DNA of 5,293 nt. Origin: an uncultured Kiloniellales bacterium (lineage in GTDB: Bacteria > Pseudomonadota > Alphaproteobacteria > Kiloniellales > JAKSDN01). Within the stretch, counting starts at the first letter, position 1; every line of letters starts with the position of its first letter. The position numbers were made by a program, and so were the translations under genes. The notes beneath the pieces were generated by a model. It saw only the letters and a program-made list of their open reading frames with translations, was not told the DNA's origin and searched no databases. Positions 1 to 5,293 of this stretch are shown here, piece after piece. Location of the stretch: NCBI GenBank assembly GCA_937974415.1, contig CALJXB010000212.1, positions 1 to 5,293 of the forward strand, in the 5' to 3' direction.

Positions 1-258
1 CACGCCCACAACGAAAGCGCTTCCCGACAATGCGGTTCGACCGTCCAAGAAAGATTTACCTCCACCGCGCGGCCGGCGATAAAAGTAAAGCCAGAAGTAG
101 CCGAAAAAAATGAACATGGTGACGAGATAGACGAACCTGAATGAACCGACGGCGGGGACATTCGTTGGCCCCAGGGCAGCCGAGGAGATCAGCAACCAGA
201 TCAGCATAAAGCCTGACAGAAAGGCTGCGATCGATACGCTAATTCTACTGTTTGGCAT
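1..258 (-). CDS. Partial unrecognised multi-pass membrane protein, N-terminal 86 residues
   Basis: I do not recognise this family. The minus-strand frame opens with ATG at 258-256 and runs without a stop to the window edge, so the C-terminus is missing. Two hydrophobic segments are visible: residues about 6-29 (rich in A, L, I and W) and about 42-60 (an aromatic stretch with FIFFGYFWLYFY). The second is followed at once by a basic run RRPRGGGK (61-68). By the positive-inside rule this suggests N-terminus in, a short periplasmic loop at 30-41, and a cytoplasmic loop from 61. Residues 76-86 are apolar and may begin a third segment. No clear Shine-Dalgarno precedes the ATG, and the frame is open upstream all the way to the ligase stop at 493-495, so the start is uncertain. 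A TTG at 300-odd bases with a GAAGG-like site is possible but would add a non-hydrophobic, unlikely-looking tail. GC content is about 55%, and codons such as AGA, TCT, TCA and GTA, rare in the neighbours, are used. Confidence 0.6.
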   Translation of the reverse strand, partial: MPNSRISVSIAAFLSGFMLIWLLISSAALGPTNVPAVGSFRFVYLVTMFIFFGYFWLYFYRRPRGGGKSFLDGRTALSGSAFVVGV

Positions 259-434
259 CGGCCTAAGTCCGGACGTTCGTTGCCTGTCGGTCGGTGTGTC
301 GGTGCCCCATTGGCGGTCCTTGTGGCCAAGTCTGTGACCTAGTTCCGAAAAACTGGTTAACAGCCCGATGCGATGGTCCAAGCGGACCTTCGGCCGGCAC
401 AAATCCTCGCGATCCTGCAGATGCCCACGCCGAC

Positions 435-446
435 CGCCGTACGGCG
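435..446. repeat. Perfect 12-bp palindrome
   Basis: CGCCGT followed directly by its reverse complement ACGGCG. It lies in the non-coding stretch between the ligase stop and the membrane-protein start. It could be chance in GC-rich DNA, part of a 3' structure of the ligase mRNA, or a protein-binding site upstream of the membrane-protein gene. No function can be assigned from sequence alone. Confidence 0.4.
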
Positions 447-453
447 TACCGGC

Positions 454-479
454 CAGACCGGGTGGGCCGGTTCGGTCTG
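454..479 (-). terminator. GC-rich hairpin downstream of the ligase stop, candidate 3' end
   Basis: CAGACCG at 454-460 and CGGTCTG at 473-479 form a 7-bp perfect stem around a 12-nt loop, beginning 13 nt past the ligase stop codon in the minus-strand transcript. There is no U-tract after it, so it is not a textbook intrinsic terminator. It could stabilise the mRNA 3' end or work with Rho. Confidence 0.3.
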
Positions 480-482
480 AAC

Positions 483-508
483 GGAAGAGGCCCTAATAGA
501 GCTCTTCC
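483..508. repeat. Inverted repeat spanning the ligase stop codon
   Basis: GGAAGAG (483-489) and CTCTTCC (502-508) are perfect 7-bp inverted arms, with the ligase stop codon (493-495) in the 12-nt loop. The right arm overlaps a separate 8-bp palindrome AGAGCTCT at 498-505. The right arm encodes the last EEL of the ligase, so part of its sequence is fixed by protein coding. Any structural role is unproven. Confidence 0.35.
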
Positions 509-2283
509 AGCGTCTTGCCGTGGGCCGCCTTGATCTTGTGGCGGCGGATTTTGAGGGTCGGGGTCATGAGGCCGTTGTCGACCGTGAAGGGCTCGGGCGA
601 GATGGCCCAGCGGCGCACCTTCTCCAAGTTCGCCAGCTTGGCGTTGACCCGCTCGACCACCGGCACGAAGGCCTTGTGGAACTCCGGCAGGCCGGCCAAC
701 TCGGCGAGCTGGGTACCGCTGCCGTTGGTCTTGGCCCAGCGCTTGAGGAAGTCGTCCTCGGGCACCAGCAGGGCCACCAGGTGGGGGCGCTTGTCGCCGT
801 AGACCATGGCCTGGGAGATCTCCGGCTCCAGGGTCAGGATACCCTCGACCCGGGCCGGCGACACGTTGTCGCCGCCGGAGAAGACGATGATGTCCTTCTT
901 GCGGTCGGTGATCTTGAGGTAGCCGTCCTCGTCGAACTCGCCCACGTCGCCGGTGTGCAGCCAGCCGTCCTGGATCGCCGCTTCGGTCGCGTCGTCGGCG
1001 CGCCAGTAGCCCTTCATGACCAGGTCGCCGCGCACCAGGATCTCGCCGTCCTCTGCGATCCGCACCTCGACGCCTTTGAGCGGCGGGCCGACCGTCTCCA
1101 TCTTGACCTTCCGGGGCGGGTTGGCGGAGATCGTGGGCGCCGCCTCGGTCTGGCCGTAGCCCTGCAGGATCGGCAGGCCCATGGCGGTGAAAAACTGGCC
1201 GATCTCCAGGTTGAGGGCGGCGCCGCCCGAGACCATGGCCTTGAGGCGCCCGCCGAAGCGCTTGCGCATCTTGGCGCGCACCAGGCGCTCGACCAGCAGG
1301 TCGAGGAGCCGCTCGACCAGGTTCAGGCGGCCGCGCTTGGCGCGCTTGGTCCCCAACTTCAACGTGAGCTCGAAGAGCCGCCGCCGCGTGCCGCTTTCCT
1401 TGGCCATGGCGCGGCAGATCCGCTGGTGCATGGACTCGTAGAGCCGGGGCACCGCGGTCATGATGGTCGGCCGCGCCTCGGCCAGGTTGTTGAGCAGCTT
1501 GTCGGCGCTCTCGGCGTAGTAGATCTCGGCGCCGATGGAGAGTGGGAAGAACTGGCCGGCTGTGTGCTCGTAGGCGTGGGACAGCGGCAGAAAGGAGAGG
1601 AACACCTCCTCGCCCAGGCCGTACTGCTCCAGCAGGTCATGGGCGCCGGCGCAGTTGGCGAGGATGTTCCGGTGGGTCAGCATGACCCCCTTGGGCGCGC
1701 CGCCGGTGCCCGAGGTGTAGATGAAGCAGGCCACCTCGTCGCGGTGGATCCGGGCCAGCTGGTCGTCGACCTCGTCCGCCGCCACGGCCCCTTCGGCGAG
1801 CATGTCGTCCCAGGTCACCACCTCGGCCTCGTGGAGCTGGTCGAATTCGGGCGGCGCCATGGTCACCATGAAGTGGCAGGTGTGGGAGTCGGTCACCGCC
1901 GGCAGGACCCGCTGCGCCAGGGCAGGCGTCGAGACGATGGCGGCCATGGCGCCGCTGTCGGTCATGATGTAGCGGTGGTCGATCTCGGTGTTGGTCGTAT
2001 AGGCCGGCACGGTGATGCCGCCGGCGGCCATGACGGCGAGGTCCGCGATCAGCCATTCCGGGCGGTTTTCCGAGACCAGCACGACCCGGTCGCCGTCGCC
2101 CAGGCCCCGGGCACGCAGCGCGCGGGCCAGCAGGCGGACTTGGCGCTCGACCTCCTGCCAAGTCCAGGGCCGGTAGCTGCCGTCCTTCTTGGCCCAGGCC
2201 AAGGGGCGCTCGCCATGGGCCTTGGCCAGCTCGAAGAACATGGCGGTCAGGCTGGGCCAGGTCCCGTATTCAAGACGGTGCAT
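493..2283 (-). CDS. Long-chain fatty-acid-CoA ligase (AMP-binding, FAA1/COG1022 type)
   Basis: Predicted to activate a fatty acid with ATP to an acyl-adenylate and transfer it to CoA, in the cytoplasm or at the inner membrane face. The 596 residues match the usual length of bacterial FAA1-type ligases, and all core motifs are present: P-loop YTSGTGGAPKG at 189-199, PLSHAYEH at 233-240, GYGQTE at 375-380, DGWLHTGD at 439-446, DRKKD at 460-464, GDNVSPARVE at 471-480, and PTLK with the adenylation lysine K578. The P-loop reads TSGTGG rather than the more common TSGTTG. Residues about 292-345 form a basic, helical-looking stretch typical of long-chain ligases and may touch membrane. The ATG at 2283 is the first usable start in frame; the ribosome site is weak (GGCGAG, 8 nt upstream). 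The gene is divergent from the M3 peptidase and followed on its own strand, 234 bp later, by the membrane-protein fragment. Chain-length preference cannot be read from sequence; a role in beta-oxidation or lipid recycling is an inference. Confidence 0.93.
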   Translation of the reverse strand: MHRLEYGTWPSLTAMFFELAKAHGERPLAWAKKDGSYRPWTWQEVERQVRLLARALRARGLGDGDRVVLVSENRPEWLIADLAVMAAGGITVPAYTTNTEIDHRYIMTDSGAMAAIVSTPALAQRVLPAVTDSHTCHFMVTMAPPEFDQLHEAEVVTWDDMLAEGAVAADEVDDQLARIHRDEVACFIYTSGTGGAPKGVMLTHRNILANCAGAHDLLEQYGLGEEVFLSFLPLSHAYEHTAGQFFPLSIGAEIYYAESADKLLNNLAEARPTIMTAVPRLYESMHQRICRAMAKESGTRRRLFELTLKLGTKRAKRGRLNLVERLLDLLVERLVRAKMRKRFGGRLKAMVSGGAALNLEIGQFFTAMGLPILQGYGQTEAAPTISANPPRKVKMETVGPPLKGVEVRIAEDGEILVRGDLVMKGYWRADDATEAAIQDGWLHTGDVGEFDEDGYLKITDRKKDIIVFSGGDNVSPARVEGILTLEPEISQAMVYGDKRPHLVALLVPEDDFLKRWAKTNGSGTQLAELAGLPEFHKAFVPVVERVNAKLANLEKVRRWAISPEPFTVDNGLMTPTLKIRRHKIKAAHGKTLEELY

Positions 2284-2331
2284 GACGGTCGCTCGCCATC
2301 GAAAAGCGCGAGGTGAGTTCTGAATTGGTGC

Positions 2332-2360
2332 TTGGCGACCTTCATATGCCGGCCTATATG
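2332..2360 (+). promoter_or_regulatory. Candidate sigma70-type promoter for the M3 peptidase
   Basis: TTGGCG (2332-2337, four of six to TTGACA) is followed, after the optimal 17-nt spacer, by TATATG (2355-2360, four of six to TATAAT). Transcription would start near 2367, giving a short leader of about 17 nt that still holds the AAGGAG ribosome site. An imperfect inverted repeat (CATAT at 2343-2347, ATATG at 2356-2360) overlaps the -10 and could be an operator, or may be chance. Confidence 0.4.
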
Positions 2361-2372
2361 CGTCAGGGTCAA
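2343..2372 (-). promoter_or_regulatory. Candidate sigma70-type promoter for the acyl-CoA ligase
   Basis: On the minus strand, TTGACC (2372-2367) matches the -35 consensus at five of six positions. After an 18-nt spacer comes CATATG (2348-2343), a weak -10 with three of six matches. Transcription would start near 2336, giving a leader of about 50 nt before the ATG at 2283. It overlaps the opposing candidate promoter for the peptidase. The -35 is good and the -10 is poor, so this is tentative. Confidence 0.35.
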
Positions 2373-2376
2373 GGAG
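2371..2376 (+). promoter_or_regulatory. Strong ribosome binding site of the M3 peptidase
   Basis: AAGGAG lies 7 nt before the ATG at 2384. This near-perfect Shine-Dalgarno at ideal spacing fixes the start codon and argues against the overlapping frame that begins at 2332. Confidence 0.85.
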
Positions 2377-2383
2377 TTGAAAG

Positions 2384-4186
2384 ATGAGCGCGACCGTGAG
2401 CGAACAAAGAGACGAAACCGAGGCTCTGGGCGACCTGCCGGTCTGGGACCTGAGCGACCTTTATGGCGGGCCGGACGCGCCAGAGCTCAAGGCGGATCTC
2501 AAGCGCGCCGCGGCCGAGGCCAAGGCCTTCCAGGGCGAGTTTCAGAACCAGCTGGCGGCCCTCGAGGGCGATACCCTAGCGGCGGCGATCGCCCGCTACG
2601 AGGCGATTGAGGAAGTCCTCGGCCGGGTCATGAGCTACGCCCAGCTGGTCCACGCCGACGACATGAGCGATGCCGAGGCCGGCCGCTTCTATCAGAACAT
2701 GCAGGAGCGCACGACCGAGATCTCGACGGCGCTGCTGTTTTTCACCCTGGAGCTCAACCGCCTGGACGAGGCGGAGCTGGAGGCCAAACTGGCCAGCGAA
2801 GCGCTTGCCCGCTACCGGCCCTGGCTGCGCGACATCCGCGCCTTCCGCGACCACCAGTTGTCCGACGAGCTGGAATCCCTGCTGCACGAGAAGCAGGTGG
2901 CCGGCCGGTCCGCCTGGATCCGCCTGTTCGACGAAACCATGGCGGACCTGCGCTTCGACTTCGAGGGCGAAAGTCTCACCGCGACCGAGGTCCTGCACAA
3001 GCTCACCGATCACGACGGCGCCGTGCGCGAGGCGGCGGCAAAGTCCTTCGCCCATGGGCTCACCCGGAACATCCGCACCTTCGCCCTGATCACCAACACG
3101 CTGGCCAAGGACAAGGAGATCGAGGACAAGTGGCGCGACTTCACGGCGCCGGTCTCCTCGCGCAACCTGGCGAACTTCGTCGAGGACGAGGTGGTCGACG
3201 CCCTGGTGGCCGCCGTGAAGGCCGCCTTTCCGCGGCTTTCCCACCGCTACTACGCCCTGAAGGCCCGCTGGCTGGGCCTTGAGCGCCTACCCTACTGGGA
3301 CCGCAACGCGCCGCTGCCCGACGACCTCGACCGCACCATCGCTTGGGACGAGGCCGAGCAAAGCGTGCTCCAGGCCTACGGCGCCTTCTCGCCGGACCTC
3401 GCGGATATTGGCCGGCGCTTCTTCGAGCAGGCCTGGATCGACGCGCCGGCCCGCCCGGGCAAGGCCTCGGGCGCCTTCGCCCACCCCACGGTGCCGAGTG
3501 CGCACCCCTACCTGCTGTTGAACTACCAGGGGCGCACCCGCGACGTCATGACCCTGGCCCACGAGCTCGGCCACGGCGTGCATCAGGTGCTGGCCGGCCC
3601 CCAAGGCCACCTCATGTCCGACACGCCGCTCACCCTGGCCGAGACCGCCAGCGTGTTCGGCGAGATGCTGACCTTCCGAGCGCTCTTGACGGCCGAGACC
3701 GACCCCGCCCGGCGCAAGGTCATGCTGGCCGAGAAGGTGGAGGACATGCTGAACACCGTGGTGCGCCAGATCGCGTTCCACGAGTTCGAGCGCCGGGTCC
3801 ACGACCGCCGTCGTTCAGGCGAGCTGACCGCCGAGGAGCTCGGCGAGGTCTGGCTAGACGTGCAGCGCGAAAGCCTCGGGCCCGTGTTCGACTTCGACGA
3901 CGACTACCGGGTCTTTTGGGCCTACATCCCCCACTTCATCCACGCGCCCTTCTACGTCTATGCCTACGCCTTCGGCGACTGCCTGGTGAACTCGCTCTAT
4001 GCGGTTTATCAGGACTCGGCCGACGGCTTCGCGGTCAAGTACCTGGACATGCTGAGGGCCGGCGGCACCAAGCGCCACAAGGAGTTGCTGGCACCCTTTG
4101 GGCTCGATGCCTCGGACCCGGGCTTCTGGGCCAAGGGCCTTTCGGTCATCGAGGCCCTGATCGACGAGCTCGAGGCGATGGACTAG
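2384..4186 (+). CDS. pepF: M3 family zinc oligoendopeptidase, PepF type
   Basis: A zinc metallopeptidase of the thimet oligopeptidase/oligoendopeptidase F superfamily. The family cleaves short peptides, not folded proteins, in the cytoplasm; no signal peptide or membrane segment is seen here. At 600 residues it has the normal length of PepF/M3 proteins. The catalytic motif HELGH is at 393-397 (zinc ligands H393 and H397, general base E394). By alignment from memory with thimet oligopeptidase, the third ligand is E420 in the helix LAETASVFGE (418-427). The preceding HPYLLLNYQG (374-383) and the C-terminal YIPHFIHAPFYVYAYAFG (514-531), with its conserved His and Tyr residues, are family hallmarks of the substrate cleft. 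Residues about 118-187 match the oligoendopeptidase N-terminal domain and about 205-585 the M3 catalytic domain. The opening LPVWDLSDLYGGPDAPEL (18-35) is typical of the family and supports the chosen start, as does the strong ribosome site. It is transcribed divergently from the ligase and convergently with the persulfide dioxygenase. The physiological substrates are unknown. Confidence 0.94.
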   Translation: MSATVSEQRDETEALGDLPVWDLSDLYGGPDAPELKADLKRAAAEAKAFQGEFQNQLAALEGDTLAAAIARYEAIEEVLGRVMSYAQLVHADDMSDAEAGRFYQNMQERTTEISTALLFFTLELNRLDEAELEAKLASEALARYRPWLRDIRAFRDHQLSDELESLLHEKQVAGRSAWIRLFDETMADLRFDFEGESLTATEVLHKLTDHDGAVREAAAKSFAHGLTRNIRTFALITNTLAKDKEIEDKWRDFTAPVSSRNLANFVEDEVVDALVAAVKAAFPRLSHRYYALKARWLGLERLPYWDRNAPLPDDLDRTIAWDEAEQSVLQAYGAFSPDLADIGRRFFEQAWIDAPARPGKASGAFAHPTVPSAHPYLLLNYQGRTRDVMTLAHELGHGVHQVLAGPQGHLMSDTPLTLAETASVFGEMLTFRALLTAETDPARRKVMLAEKVEDMLNTVVRQIAFHEFERRVHDRRRSGELTAEELGEVWLDVQRESLGPVFDFDDDYRVFWAYIPHFIHAPFYVYAYAFGDCLVNSLYAVYQDSADGFAVKYLDMLRAGGTKRHKELLAPFGLDASDPGFWAKGLSVIEALIDELEAMD

Positions 4187-4193
4187 AGCGCGC

Positions 4194-4210
4194 GGGCCCT
4201 TCGGTCCTTT
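4194..4210 (+). terminator. Short terminator-like hairpin after the M3 peptidase
   Basis: GGGCC (4194-4198) and GGTCC (4203-4207) pair with one G-U wobble around a CTTC loop, followed by TTT and then AAG. It begins 8 nt past the peptidase stop, inside the 28-bp gap between convergent genes. On the minus strand the central pair becomes an A-C mismatch, so the signal favours plus-strand transcription. The stem and U-tract are both short, so efficiency is doubtful. Confidence 0.4.
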
Positions 4211-4214
4211 AAGC

Positions 4215-5258
4215 CTACTCGCCGCCCTCGAGCGGCCCGCCCATCTTCTTCCAGGCGTCGATGCCGCCGGTGATGTGGCAGGACTTCGTCAGGCCCGCCT
4301 CCTGGGCGGTCTGCACCGCCATGGCGGAGCGCTCGCCGAAGGCGCAGTAGAACACCAGGCGCTTACCGGTCGACCTGGCGATCTCGTTCAAGAGGCCGCC
4401 GGGCTTCACGTTTGCCTCCAGGTCCGGATAGGGGGCATGGACCGAGCCGGGGATCTCGCCGTGAGCCGTCCGCTCCGCCTTGTCGCGCAAGTCGATCAGG
4501 ACTACGTCGGGCCGGCCCAGCCCGTCTTGGGCCTCGGCGCAGGTCAGCGCCCAGCCGCGTGCCTCGACCGCCTCCTGGGACAGGCCGATCTTGAGGTTGG
4601 CCGGCACCGCCACGTCCATCATCTTGGGGTTAGCCAGGTTCAGCTTGGCCATGAGCGCGACATAGTCCTCGCCACTCTTCACCTGGAGGCGCGGGTTGTG
4701 GCGCCGCTCCTCGCCGATGGTGCTCACCGTGTCGCCCTTGTAGTCGTGGCCGGGGTAGACCAGCGTCTCGTCGGGCAGGGCGAGCAGCTTGTTGAAGAGG
4801 GAGTCGTAGGCGGCCAAGGAGTCGCCGTGCTGGAAGTCGGTGCGCCCGGTGCCGCGGATCAAGAGCGTGTCGCCGGTGAAGACCCGGTCGTACATGCGAT
4901 AGCAGTAGGAATCGTCGGTGTGGCCGGGTGTATGGATGGCGCGCAAGCAGACTCCCTCGATCTCGATCTCGTCGCCGTCGGACACCCGGATCGAGACCAC
5001 GTCGGTCTGGCTTTCCCGGCCCATGACCGTGGCGCAGCGGGTGCGGTCGCGCAGCGCCCCCAGGCCGGTGATGTGGTCGGCATGGACGTGGGTGTCGATG
5101 GCTTTCACCAGCTTAAGGTCGAGTTCCTCGAGGAGCTTGAGGTAGCGCTCCACCTTGTCGAGGACCGGGTCGATGATCAGCGCCTCGCCGCCCATGCGGC
5201 TGGCGACGAGGTAGCTGTAGGAGCTCGACACGGAGTCGAACAACTGGCGGAAAATCAT
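4215..5258 (-). CDS. Persulfide dioxygenase (ETHE1-like) fused to a C-terminal rhodanese domain
   Basis: A metallo-beta-lactamase-fold, mononuclear-iron enzyme expected to oxidise glutathione persulfide to sulfite and glutathione. The fused sulfurtransferase can pass sulfur between thiosulfate and glutathione, as in known bacterial PDO-rhodanese fusions. The dioxygenase domain spans about 1-225: THVHADH at 56-62, TPGH at 110-113 and TGD at 128-130 supply the ETHE1 iron ligands (H57, H113, D130 by correspondence with human H79, H135, D154). LLIRGTGRTDF (132-142), YPGHDYKG (168-175) and NPRL (188-191) are diagnostic of ETHE1 rather than glyoxalase II. The rhodanese domain covers about 248-347, with LIDLRDKAE (254-262) and the active-site loop CAFGER (305-310); C305 is the predicted persulfide carrier, so the domain looks active. 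The ATG at 5258 is the only start downstream of an in-frame TGA and has GAGGA 4 nt upstream. It overlaps the end of an open frame from the right as ATGA, hinting at operon placement. Cytoplasmic; no signal peptide. Confidence 0.94.
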   Translation of the reverse strand: MIFRQLFDSVSSSYSYLVASRMGGEALIIDPVLDKVERYLKLLEELDLKLVKAIDTHVHADHITGLGALRDRTRCATVMGRESQTDVVSIRVSDGDEIEIEGVCLRAIHTPGHTDDSYCYRMYDRVFTGDTLLIRGTGRTDFQHGDSLAAYDSLFNKLLALPDETLVYPGHDYKGDTVSTIGEERRHNPRLQVKSGEDYVALMAKLNLANPKMMDVAVPANLKIGLSQEAVEARGWALTCAEAQDGLGRPDVVLIDLRDKAERTAHGEIPGSVHAPYPDLEANVKPGGLLNEIARSTGKRLVFYCAFGERSAMAVQTAQEAGLTKSCHITGGIDAWKKMGGPLEGGE

Positions 5259-5293
5259 GGCGTCCTCATGGCTTCAACGGCCGCAAACTGCGC
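5255..5293 (-). CDS. Possible C-terminal end of an upstream gene, cut by the window edge
   Basis: In the frame shifted by one from the dioxygenase, the minus strand is open from the window edge for 12 codons, ending AVEAMRTP and then TGA at 5257-5255. That TGA shares bases with the dioxygenase start in an ATGA overlap, the classic arrangement for translationally coupled genes. The stretch is far too short to identify a family, and twelve open codons in GC-rich DNA can occur by chance. The only other support is that the dioxygenase frame itself is blocked by a stop just upstream. Confidence 0.3.
   Translation of the reverse strand, partial: AQFAAVEAMRTP
5263..5267 (-). promoter_or_regulatory. 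Ribosome binding site of the persulfide dioxygenase
   Basis: On the minus strand GAGGA sits 4 nt before the ATG at 5258, a slightly short but usable spacing. It would lie inside the last codons of the possible upstream gene. An ATG 11 nt upstream (5269) is out of frame and leads to a stop after four codons, so it is not the start. Confidence 0.6.

Noticed and set aside
1..144. Plus-strand open frame from the left edge ending in TGA, with a charged product
   Set aside because: It is the in-register antisense of the membrane protein; hydrophobic codons on one strand read as charged ones on the other. The minus-strand frame is longer, has a start, and has a sensible membrane topology.
294..533. 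79-codon plus-strand frame with several cysteines and a GTG start
   Set aside because: No ribosome binding site, no recognisable domain, and it runs into the antisense of the conserved ligase C-terminus.
2281..2299. Nine-codon minus-strand mini-frame whose ATG lies 16 nt before the ligase start and overlaps it, possible leader peptide
   Set aside because: No ribosome binding site precedes its ATG, and such a short overlap arises easily by chance.
520..2316. 598-codon open frame on the plus strand, antisense to almost the whole ligase gene
   Set aside because: It is exactly in register with the ligase codons, so it stays open simply because the ligase avoids TTA, CTA and TCA codons, as expected at high GC. 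Its product is a low-complexity G/A/V/H/D-rich sequence with no domain, whereas the minus strand has every ligase motif.
2576..3802. Minus-strand frames of 222 and 171 codons opposite the peptidase
   Set aside because: Both are antisense shadows in high-GC coding DNA, lying opposite conserved M3 motifs, with no ribosome sites.
3343..4212. 289-codon plus-strand frame overlapping the peptidase in another phase
   Set aside because: Its product is rich in R, G, A and P, typical of out-of-frame reading at high GC. The overlapped frame contains the HELGH zinc motif and the conserved C-terminal motif.
4221..4236. Hairpin GCCGC/GCGGC near the end of the dioxygenase gene, as a terminator
   Set aside because: It lies inside the coding sequence, has only 5 bp of stem, and no U-tract follows on the minus strand.
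1..5293. Search by eye for CRISPR repeats, insertion-sequence ends, tRNA-like folds, or toxin-antitoxin or defence genes
   Set aside because: No spaced direct repeats, transposase motifs, cloverleaf folds or defence domains were visible; the complete genes are ordinary metabolic enzymes.

Overview
The window is about 5.3 kb of high-GC bacterial DNA, roughly two thirds G+C by hand count in the coding parts. It carries three complete genes, one gene cut off at the left edge, and possibly the last few codons of another gene at the right edge. The protein types suggest an alphaproteobacterium: a FAA1-type acyl-CoA ligase, a PepF-type M3 oligopeptidase and a glutathione-dependent persulfide dioxygenase fused to rhodanese. 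GC content and leader-type signals fit this too. The lineage is an inference from family resemblance and composition, with no marker gene to confirm it.

Layout from left to right. Positions 1-258 (minus strand) hold the N-terminal 86 residues of an unrecognised membrane protein that continues past the left edge. Positions 259-492 hold no convincing gene, but contain several inverted repeats just beyond the ligase stop. The first ~360 bases are clearly less GC-rich (about 54%) than the rest. Positions 493-2283 (minus) encode a long-chain fatty-acid-CoA ligase. Positions 2284-2383 form a compact divergent intergenic region with candidate overlapping promoters and a strong ribosome binding site. 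Positions 2384-4186 (plus) encode an M3-family zinc oligoendopeptidase (PepF type). A 28-bp convergent gap with a weak terminator-like hairpin separates it from positions 4215-5258 (minus), a 347-residue persulfide dioxygenase-rhodanese fusion. The start codon of that gene overlaps the stop of an open frame entering from the right edge (ATGA).

The three complete genes are housekeeping or metabolic functions: fatty-acid activation, turnover of short peptides in the cytoplasm, and sulfide or persulfide detoxification. Nothing shows that they form one pathway. The ligase and peptidase share only a divergent promoter region, and the dioxygenase probably belongs to a transcription unit that starts to the right of the window. 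I did not find a CRISPR array, mobile element, RNA gene or a convincing undescribed system. The most interesting leads are the shifted-composition left end, the face-to-face promoters at 2332-2372, and the possible translational coupling at the right edge.
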